IMG/VR virus record: IMGVR_UViG_3300042509_001112
Location: 33,847-97,846 of that record
DNA length: 64,000 nt
Origin: a virus
Strand: one strand, 5' to 3'
A model generated the notes under the pieces. The model had not been told where the DNA came from. It searched no databases and saw nothing but the letters and a program-made list of their open reading frames with translations. Below are positions 6,261-11,922 of this stretch, one piece after another. The position numbers and the translations under genes are program-made. Each line of letters begins with the position of its first letter. Positions within the stretch are counted from its first letter, which is position 1.

Positions 6261-6470
6261 TTAGAATATACTTGGAACAGCAATCCATTGTAAAGCACGA
6301 CCTTGATATTCTTTATCAACAATAACATATTGTATTGTATTACCTGCTAGTAAACTATTAAAGTGTTTACGAGAGATAAAGTAAGTATCCCATGTATTAT
6401 CAATATGAATACATACTGAAGCTCTGTTCATACGAATGAGTTGGATTTGGTTTTTAGATAGTGTTTTCAT
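6261..6470 (-). CDS. Hypothetical small protein
   Basis: 69 aa, unrecognised, probably a small beta-rich fold (RASVCIHIDNTWDTYFIS, NTIQYVIVDKEYQGRALQWIAVP). It begins MKTLSKNQIQLIRMNR. It lies between the 6511-6553 terminator and the 5956-6250 non-coding region, and upstream of its start there is a short TATC tandem repeat. Confidence 0.6.
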   Translation of the reverse strand: MKTLSKNQIQLIRMNRASVCIHIDNTWDTYFISRKHFNSLLAGNTIQYVIVDKEYQGRALQWIAVPSIF

Positions 6471-6510
6471 TGTGCTATATGTTTAGATGGTTAGTTTTTA
6501 GATAGATAGA

Positions 6511-6553
6511 TAAAAAAGTTTTAGTAATGTCCGTTAGGACACTACTAAAAACT
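6511..6553 (-). terminator. Strong terminator with the upstream gene's stop codon in its loop
   Basis: AGTTTTAGTAATGTCC (6517-6532) and GGACACTACTAAAAACT (6537-6553) pair over about 16 bp with one bulge and one wobble pair. On the minus strand the hairpin is followed by a run of six T. The 4-nt loop (6533-6536) contains the TAA stop of the 91-aa gene at 6534-6809, so that gene ends inside its own terminator and is likely a separate one-gene transcript. Confidence 0.8.
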
Positions 6554-6809
6554 CTAACTCTTTAAACTTGCAGACTTGGACAAGACCTGTAAGGTCGTCT
6601 AGGTCTGCACCACTCTTAACAGCAAGGCGCCAGCCGCCTGGCATTTGCAAATAGTAACTATCTTCTTTCTTCCCAGCCGTAGGCTCGGGAAGATTTTCAG
6701 GGTTGCTAATTTGCACCAAATCAGTGTACTCCGTTAAACTTACTTTATAACCTGCAGCTTCAGCAAAGGTTTTAAGTTTTTCAACGGTAGTTGTGGGTAA
6801 TTTTTTCAT
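6534..6809 (-). CDS. Hypothetical 91-aa protein with foreign-looking composition
   Basis: 91 aa starting MKKLPTTTVEKLKTFAEAAGYKV. It is an acidic alpha/beta sequence with a W-R turn (LQMPGGWRLAVKSGADLDDLTGLVQV) and no motif I recognise. Codons are markedly richer in G and C (GCC, GGC, CTC, CCG) than its neighbours, and it has a separate leader with GC-rich hairpins and its own terminator. That arrangement is typical of an acquired single-gene cassette; it is the first leftward gene from the divergent control region, so it is probably expressed early. Confidence 0.65.
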   Translation of the reverse strand: MKKLPTTTVEKLKTFAEAAGYKVSLTEYTDLVQISNPENLPEPTAGKKEDSYYLQMPGGWRLAVKSGADLDDLTGLVQVCKFKELEFLVVS

Positions 6810-6840
6810 AATTTTATTTATTAACTTGTTAATAATCTAG

Positions 6841-6901
6841 GCAGGGCACTATGCCCCGCAATATTTAGGGTGAGTGGGCTTAAAGGAGGAGGTCCTCCCA
6901 C
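6841..6901 (-). promoter_or_regulatory. GC-rich leader hairpins upstream of the 91-aa gene
   Basis: Two strong hairpins stand out in A+T-rich surroundings: GGGCA-CTA-TGCCC (6844-6856) and GGAGG-AGGT-CCTCC (6885-6898, with GTGGG/CCCAC as an alternative outer pairing). They lie 34-90 nt upstream of the ATG at 6809 and would form part of its 5' leader. A role in RNA stability or attenuation is inferred; the pair could equally be remnants of the element that brought the gene. Confidence 0.45.
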
Positions 6902-6914
6902 ATATATTCTCAAA

Positions 6915-6957
6915 ACAATTTTTAAAATTTTCTAAAAAATTTTCTAAAAAATTTTAT
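6915..6957. repeat. A+T tandem repeat in the divergent control region
   Basis: AAAATTTTCT-type units repeat with a period of about 12 nt, giving alternating A-runs and T-runs close to helical phase. Such tracts are often bent and promote melting or protein binding. The site lies between the two divergent transcription units; a promoter-enhancing role is inference. Confidence 0.5.
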
Positions 6958-7011
6958 TTTTTTAATTACATTTAGCTATTTATTGCTTAACATTCTTTAA
7001 CAATAAATCAC

Positions 7012-7055
7012 TTGACTTTTTAATATTATGATATATATTGTACACGTATCATAAT
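7012..7055 (+). promoter_or_regulatory. Rightward promoter inside a 9-bp inverted repeat (operator-like)
   Basis: TTGACT (7012-7017) with TATATT (7034-7039) at 16-nt spacing resembles a sigma70 promoter. It overlaps an exact inverted repeat, ATTATGATA (7025-7033) and TATCATAAT (7047-7055), 13 nt apart, which flanks the -10 box and the expected start near 7046. A dimeric repressor or activator bound there would control rightward transcription of the plus-strand genes. Confidence 0.55.
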
Positions 7056-7387
7056 TAGTAAGGTAATGGCTTACGAATTATACCAGTGAATACTAATAAG
7101 TAGGATCTTAGAAGTTGGATAGTAATCCGCAGCCTTGAGATAATAGGTAAACATAGCAGATGAGGTTTCTCCAATAGGTACACAAGGACTTGAGTAAAGT
7201 AAGGTATGGCACTCTAGGGTAAAAAACAACAGTAGTAGAGATACTCCCCTAATGGTTATGATTGAGTGTGTAGGCTAAAAACGGATACTTGAAATAAAAC
7301 TTAAGTCTGAATAATTTAAATTACTAGGGGTAAGTGTGTCTTATTCTGAAGTAGTATATAAGAGTATTAATATTCTAACTTAGGGAA
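7056..7387 (+). promoter_or_regulatory. Long 5' leader of the rightward operon
   Basis: About 330 nt with no gene. It contains a hairpin GTAAG/CTTAC (near 7058-7074), the near-repeat AGTAAGGTAATGGC / AGTAAGGTATGGC (about 7057 and 7198), a long-range pairing CCCCTA/TAGGGG (near 7256 and 7325) that interleaves with GAATAA/TTATTC (near 7309 and 7341), and AATCCGCAGCC near 7124, which resembles the Q element of group I introns although the rest of such a core was not found. It is probably a structured leader affecting expression of the packaging and head genes. Confidence 0.4.
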
Positions 7388-7771
7388 ATGAAAATAGAAA
7401 TTAATAATACTCGTGATAAGATTATAGAGCAATACTATACTCTTGTTAATCCTTTATTAGGTAAGGATAAATTGGGTCCTGTTGAGATTAAAGTCTTGAG
7501 TAAAATGGCTTTAATATATAATACGTATCAACATCTAGGAGAAGAAGCTGCAAATCTTCTATTATTCCATACACAAAGTAGAAAACAAATTAGAGAGGCT
7601 GTTGCTAAAGACTTACAAAGTGCTTTTAGTAGGAATAGTCATGAAGCTATTTTATCTCGTCTTAGGAAGAAGAATTTAATTACTAAGAATAAGATATTAT
7701 ATTTACCTCCTATTAAGGATGGTAAGGTTAGTGTAGATATTAAACTTAATATTGTTAATGTAGATGAGTAA
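7388..7771 (+). CDS. Hypothetical protein, first gene of the rightward operon
   Basis: 127 aa, helical and basic in the middle (HTQSRKQIREAVAKDLQSAFSRNSHEAILSRLRKKNLI), ending in a beta stretch. The central part looks like a helix-turn-helix or winged-helix arrangement with a basic recognition region, but no specific family is recognised. AGGG lies 5 nt upstream of the ATG. Being the first gene after the leader, it may be regulatory. It overlaps the next gene by 8 nt. Confidence 0.65.
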   Translation: MKIEINNTRDKIIEQYYTLVNPLLGKDKLGPVEIKVLSKMALIYNTYQHLGEEAANLLLFHTQSRKQIREAVAKDLQSAFSRNSHEAILSRLRKKNLITKNKILYLPPIKDGKVSVDIKLNIVNVDE

Positions 7772-8012
7772 TAAGTTTATTGAGTCTATTATTAAGGAAG
7801 TAGCTGAAGAAGAAGGTTTACCTGAATATGTTGTAGAAGAAATCTACGATTCTCCTTTTAAGTTTATGAAAGAGAATACTAAAAGATTTGCTAGTTGGAA
7901 AATATACTTAGTAAATGGATTAGGTAAGTTTATGCCTTATAATACTATTCTTAATAAGGTTAAGAATGGTGAGCATATTAATAATGTTAAAAAATTAGAT
8001 TATGAAGAATAA
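7764..8012 (+). CDS. Hypothetical small protein
   Basis: 82 aa, unrecognised. An acidic N-terminal helix (FIESIIKEVAEEEGLPEYVVEEIY) is followed by a short basic part (WKIYLVNGLGKFMPYNTILNKVKNG). The E-GLP-YVVEEIY pattern is common in small conserved phage proteins found near terminase genes, where a role in head assembly is suspected but not known. It overlaps both neighbours. Confidence 0.65.
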   Translation: MSNKFIESIIKEVAEEEGLPEYVVEEIYDSPFKFMKENTKRFASWKIYLVNGLGKFMPYNTILNKVKNGEHINNVKKLDYEE

Positions 8013-8427
8013 ATCAATTGATATTGATAAGCAAGATAATAAGTTAGTTATATCTGTTTATCCTAAGTTTTATAAAGATGAACAAGTAAATACCGTAACT
8101 CCTACTGTAATTACTTTAGATAGTAATAAGATTAAGGTTACTATGGATTTTGATATTAATATAACTAATAATGAGTACGATGAGATATTAGGTATAGATA
8201 CTAAGAAAGATGAGAATTATCTTAATAAAGGTACTTGGATTAGTAAGAAACATTTTGTTACTAATATATCTAGTGTTGTAAATAGACTTGAGTTAGAAAA
8301 TGATGAAGTTGATTTAGAATACGTAGTACAAATTACTACTTATGGTAATATAATTAATATTAGAACTAAGAATGAAGAGATTCAAGATCAATTACTAACT
8401 TTATTAGAAGAGTGGTACAATGAGTAA
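8002..8427 (+). CDS. Hypothetical beta-rich protein
   Basis: 141 aa, unrecognised. It alternates beta-like segments (NKLVISVYPKFY, KIKVTMDFDINITN) with acidic loops and ends LLEEWYNE. It overlaps the upstream gene by 11 nt and the downstream gene by 8 nt, in the pre-terminase operon. Confidence 0.65.
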   Translation: MKNKSIDIDKQDNKLVISVYPKFYKDEQVNTVTPTVITLDSNKIKVTMDFDINITNNEYDEILGIDTKKDENYLNKGTWISKKHFVTNISSVVNRLELENDEVDLEYVVQITTYGNIINIRTKNEEIQDQLLTLLEEWYNE

Positions 8428-8647
8428 ATACAGATATACAATAACTTTAGATAATCCTGTAAGAGAAGAAGATGGTTATATTCATATTTATATAGATGAT
8501 AGGTTAATAAGGATAGAAAGAGAAGCTCCTTTTGAATTTACTACTCCAGAACAACTTTCTGATGATGAATTAAAAAGTAAATTAAATAAAATGAAACATA
8601 ACTATACTGCAAAAGTTGGTTTAAATACATTATATAAAAATGAGTAA
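8420..8647 (+). CDS. Hypothetical small protein
   Basis: 75 aa, unrecognised, with a short beta-rich N-terminus (YRYTITLDNP, GYIHIYIDDRLIRIE) and a lysine-rich helical C-terminus. It overlaps neighbours by 8 nt on both sides, so it is translated with them. Confidence 0.6.
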   Translation: MSKYRYTITLDNPVREEDGYIHIYIDDRLIRIEREAPFEFTTPEQLSDDELKSKLNKMKHNYTAKVGLNTLYKNE

Positions 8648-8933
8648 TTATACTGAAATAGTTGAAGGTTGGGGTAATTATATATTCCCTAATAAGAAGG
8701 TAGAATATATTGCTAAATCTAGAGCTTTAATATGTGCTGAATGTCCTTTAAATGTATTAGGAATTTGTAGTCCTTTAAAGAAAGGTAAAGTTGTTAAAGA
8801 CTTTACTTATAAAAATAAACTAAGAAAAGAAGGAGATGAGTATGCTGGTTGTGGATGTCCTATAGCTACTAAAACTAGAAGTTTAACAAGTAAATGTCCT
8901 TTAGGTAAATTCTTAGAAGAATCAATAGATTAA
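8640..8933 (+). CDS. Cysteine-rich, probable zinc-binding protein
   Basis: 97 aa with ordered cysteines: CAECPLNVLGIC in the middle, then GCGCPIATKTRS and KCP near the end. These would suit one or two zinc sites. The N-terminus (EIVEGWGNYIFPNKKVEYIAKSRALICAECP) matches a pattern I associate with small conserved phage proteins encoded near packaging genes, role unknown. It overlaps the preceding gene by 8 nt. Confidence 0.65.
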   Translation: MSNYTEIVEGWGNYIFPNKKVEYIAKSRALICAECPLNVLGICSPLKKGKVVKDFTYKNKLRKEGDEYAGCGCPIATKTRSLTSKCPLGKFLEESID

Positions 8934-8966
8934 TAAATTATAAATAAACAATTAATAAATTATAGA

Positions 8967-9305
8967 ATGGAAACAAAACAAAACGAGTTAAAAGGAATTA
9001 CCCCATTAAATGGTACAGTTATCTTAGAAATGCCTACTAAAACTGCTAGTGGTATTTTATTGAATACCGATGTTAATAAATATCAAGGTGTATTTAGAGT
9101 AGTAGCTGTAGCTGATGATGTTACTAGTATTAAAGTAGGTGACTATGTATTAGGAGCTGGTAGTGTTATGCCTTTAACTGTTAAACAAAATAATATTAAA
9201 ACTGAGTATGCTCAAGTATATAAATCTGCTATCTATACTATTATAGATAAAGATCTTGTAGAAGATGCGTACTTTGGTACTATTGAATCAGGTCATAATG
9301 ATTAA
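8967..9305 (+). CDS. GroES-like co-chaperonin
   Basis: 112 aa. TPLNGTVILEM, SGILLN and GVFRVVAVADDVTSIKVGDYVLG follow the Cpn10 pattern (start strand, mobile-loop region, then the VxxGDxVL strand). Known GroES-like phage proteins such as T4 gp31 replace the host GroES on GroEL so that large capsid proteins fold; its position just before terminase and capsid genes fits that role. The mobile loop is short, so interaction with host GroEL is inferred. It is preceded by a 33-nt gap and followed 2 nt later by the next gene. Confidence 0.7.
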   Translation: METKQNELKGITPLNGTVILEMPTKTASGILLNTDVNKYQGVFRVVAVADDVTSIKVGDYVLGAGSVMPLTVKQNNIKTEYAQVYKSAIYTIIDKDLVEDAYFGTIESGHND

Positions 9306-9307
9306 TT

Positions 9308-9829
9308 ATGAGAATATTCCAACAAAAGGATAATAATATAATTGTTTCTCCAGAGATACTAACTATACCAGAGTTTAGTGCTATTTGGAAAGCAGATAAA
9401 ACTAAAGATAAGGTAGAGGCTTTCAAAGCCTTTACCTATATCTATCATACAGTAGATTATAACTCTCCTTATAGTAACTATCCTAAAGATAAAAAGGATG
9501 ACTCTATTAAGCAAGATATGCTTGGTGATCCTCAATATAAAATAAGTGATAAAGTTACTAACGCATTAGCTAAGTATAAACAGTTACAAGAAACTCCTTT
9601 ACAAAGGTTAATGCAAGCTGCTAAGAATAAAATAGATGATATAGCAACTTATTTAGAAACTACTAGTGTTGATGATGAATCAATTAAGTTAGTGTTAGAG
9701 GTATATAAAAATATATCAACTGCTGTAAGTAATTTTGATAAGCTACAACAAGCTGTTGAAAAAGAAGTAGAAAAACAAACTAGCAGAAACCGTGGTGATA
9801 TACAAGTTAATAGTGAATATAATGAATAA
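9308..9829 (+). CDS. Hypothetical helical protein upstream of terminase
   Basis: 173 aa, unrecognised. The N-terminal part (IIVSPEILTIPEFSAIWKADKTKDKVEAFKAFTYIYHTVDYNSPY) is compact and aromatic, followed by long helices (LQRLMQAAKNKIDDIATYLE, VSNFDKLQQAVEKEVEKQ). It sits where many phages encode the small terminase subunit, but no DNA-binding domain is evident, so that is only a possibility. Similar IPEF-aromatic proteins occur in this position in crAss-like phages, as I recall. Confidence 0.65.
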   Translation: MRIFQQKDNNIIVSPEILTIPEFSAIWKADKTKDKVEAFKAFTYIYHTVDYNSPYSNYPKDKKDDSIKQDMLGDPQYKISDKVTNALAKYKQLQETPLQRLMQAAKNKIDDIATYLETTSVDDESIKLVLEVYKNISTAVSNFDKLQQAVEKEVEKQTSRNRGDIQVNSEYNE

Positions 9830-9902
9830 GCTTAAACGTAAATTTAAGCGAGTTAAGCGAGTTAAGCAAACTAAACATTTTGAATCTGAATACGGATGTT
9901 AA
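9822..9902 (+). CDS. 26-aa highly basic micro-ORF
   Basis: An ATG at 9822 opens a 26-residue frame with 10 lysines or arginines in its first half (NKLKRKFKRVKRVKQTK), ending at TAA 9900-9902. It overlaps the stop of the preceding gene (ATGAATAA) and spans the TerL start, so it would couple translation of the two. The charge suggests nucleic-acid or prohead binding. Too short to prove from sequence alone. Confidence 0.4.
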   Translation: MNKLKRKFKRVKRVKQTKHFESEYGC

Positions 9903-11890
9903 TAGGAACTAATCAATTTCTTGAAACTAGACAATTCTTTGAAAAGCATGATATGTATACTAAGGCTTTACCTGGTACTTATCAGTATAAAGAGTTTTGG
10001 GATGAACAAGTAAATAGATGTTTAAATGGATATCAAATAGGTAATCTATGGATACCTGGTCCATACTACTTCTATTTAAACTTCTTTCCAATCTTAGGTA
10101 AGGATCCTGTTACTGGTAGAAAGAAAAAGATATTTCCTAAGTTTACTGATGTGGATTTAGAATATTTTCTTATATTAGAAGAAGCTAGGAAACAAAAGAA
10201 AGGTGTTATTATGACTAAACCTAGACGTACAGGTTTCTCTTATAAGAATGCTGCTGTAGTAGTCCATGAATATAACTTCTATAAAGATGCTAAATGTGTT
10301 ATTGGAGCTTATGAAAAGAAGCTATCTGAGAATACAATGAATATGGCTTTAGAAGGATTAAACTTTCTTAATAAGAGTACAGTGTGGTTTAAACCACGTA
10401 ATCCTGATACTAAAGAACATGTTATGGCTAGACATCAAAAAGTAGTTGATGGTGTACCACAATGGGCTGGTTATAATTCAGAGATTAGACGTTTAACATT
10501 TCAAGATAATCCCTTCTCCTCAATTGGTTTAAGTGCTAACATATTCCTATTTGAAGAAGCTGGTCTATTTGCTAATATTAAGGAGTCTTATAATATATCT
10601 GAACCTACTTGGAAAGATGGTGATGATATGATTGGATTACCTATCTTATTTGGTACAGCTGGTGATATGGATAAAGGCTCTTTACAGTTCTCTGAGATGT
10701 TTTATAATCCTGAGAAGTTTAATCTATTAGCTTTTGATAATATTTGGGATAAAGAAAAGACTGGTACTAAATGTGGTTGGTTCTTACCTGCTAGTAAACA
10801 AAGGTTTGGTAACTATCCTGATCCTAATAACAATAATAAGGTAACTCCTATGGTAGATGAAGATGGTAACTCTAATCAAAAGTTAGCTACCTTATCTATT
10901 CTAAAGTATAGAGAGAGTAAGAAAGGTGATATGAAAGCTTTTAGAGATAGTATTACCCAGTACCCTCTTACTACCATGGAAGCATTCCTAGTTAAAGGTA
11001 ATAATATCTTTCCTACTGATTTAGCTCAAGATAGATTAGCCGAGTTAGAATCTAATAAGATAATTACTGATTCTTATTGGTCAGCTGATTTAAAACAAAC
11101 TGAAACTGGTGTAGAATTTAAATTAACTGATAAATTACCTATATCAAAGTTTCCTTTACAAGCTGATGATGATAAAGAAGGTTGTATACAAATCTTTGAA
11201 CAACCCTATACTGATAAACCTGTACATGGTATGTATATTGCTGGTATTGACCCTTATGATGATGATCAGTCTAGTACTGATTCATTAGGTAGTATATTTA
11301 TTATGCATTCCTTAACAAGTAGAATAGTAGCTGAATATACAGGTAGACCACAGACTGCTAAAGAGTTTTTTGAGATTTGTAGGAAGCTAATGGTATATTA
11401 TAATGCTGTTGGTAACTATGAAAACAATAAAAAAGGTCTATTTGCTTACTTTGAGCAAAGAAATTGCTTACATTTACTCTGTAATACACCTAAAATACTT
11501 AAAGATCAACAAATTATTACCATTATAAGGGATTCTGGTAACACTAGTAAGGGTACTAATGCCTCTAAAGAGGTAAATAAGTACGCTAGACAGCTAATTA
11601 GAAGCTATATGCTTGATCAAGCTTACAATAAAGAGGGTGGAATTACAAATACACACACAATTCCTAGTATTCCTCTATTAAAAGAGATAATTTATTGGAA
11701 TGAAAATGGTAATTTTGATAGAGTTAGTAGTTTAGGTATGCTTTTAATACTTAAAGAAGATAGAATTAAACTAATTGTTGAAGAAGAGGAGGAAGAAGAG
11801 GATAAATTTAGATCTTTTTTTAATAGATATACCAATACAAACAATAGCTATATACCCAGTGGAATAACTTTTGGACATGAATACCGATAA
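9896..11890 (+). CDS. terL: Terminase large subunit
   Basis: 664 aa. The ATPase of the DNA-packaging motor plus headful nuclease. The Walker A-like segment is TKPRRTGFSYKN (about 107-118), where the usual lysine is missing (GFS instead of GKS) and preceding arginines may substitute. Walker B is IFLFEEAG with E220/E221. The C-terminal RNase H-like nuclease begins at AGIDPYDDD (D452) with further acidic residues toward the C-terminus. The protein ends in an unusual run of glutamates (EEEEEEED) and a polar tail. The start at 9896 overlaps the 26-aa frame. Followed 32 nt later by the portal gene. Confidence 0.92.
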   Translation: MLIGTNQFLETRQFFEKHDMYTKALPGTYQYKEFWDEQVNRCLNGYQIGNLWIPGPYYFYLNFFPILGKDPVTGRKKKIFPKFTDVDLEYFLILEEARKQKKGVIMTKPRRTGFSYKNAAVVVHEYNFYKDAKCVIGAYEKKLSENTMNMALEGLNFLNKSTVWFKPRNPDTKEHVMARHQKVVDGVPQWAGYNSEIRRLTFQDNPFSSIGLSANIFLFEEAGLFANIKESYNISEPTWKDGDDMIGLPILFGTAGDMDKGSLQFSEMFYNPEKFNLLAFDNIWDKEKTGTKCGWFLPASKQRFGNYPDPNNNNKVTPMVDEDGNSNQKLATLSILKYRESKKGDMKAFRDSITQYPLTTMEAFLVKGNNIFPTDLAQDRLAELESNKIITDSYWSADLKQTETGVEFKLTDKLPISKFPLQADDDKEGCIQIFEQPYTDKPVHGMYIAGIDPYDDDQSSTDSLGSIFIMHSLTSRIVAEYTGRPQTAKEFFEICRKLMVYYNAVGNYENNKKGLFAYFEQRNCLHLLCNTPKILKDQQIITIIRDSGNTSKGTNASKEVNKYARQLIRSYMLDQAYNKEGGITNTHTIPSIPLLKEIIYWNENGNFDRVSSLGMLLILKEDRIKLIVEEEEEEEDKFRSFFNRYTNTNNSYIPSGITFGHEYR

Positions 11891-11922
11891 TTATATATAA
11901 GTAATACATTACAATTTTTCAT

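Noticed and set aside
7100-7300. Possible group I intron core (AATCCGCAGCC)
   Set aside because: Only a Q-like element is present; no convincing R and S (P7) partners and no interrupted gene flank it. Kept only as a remark on the leader.
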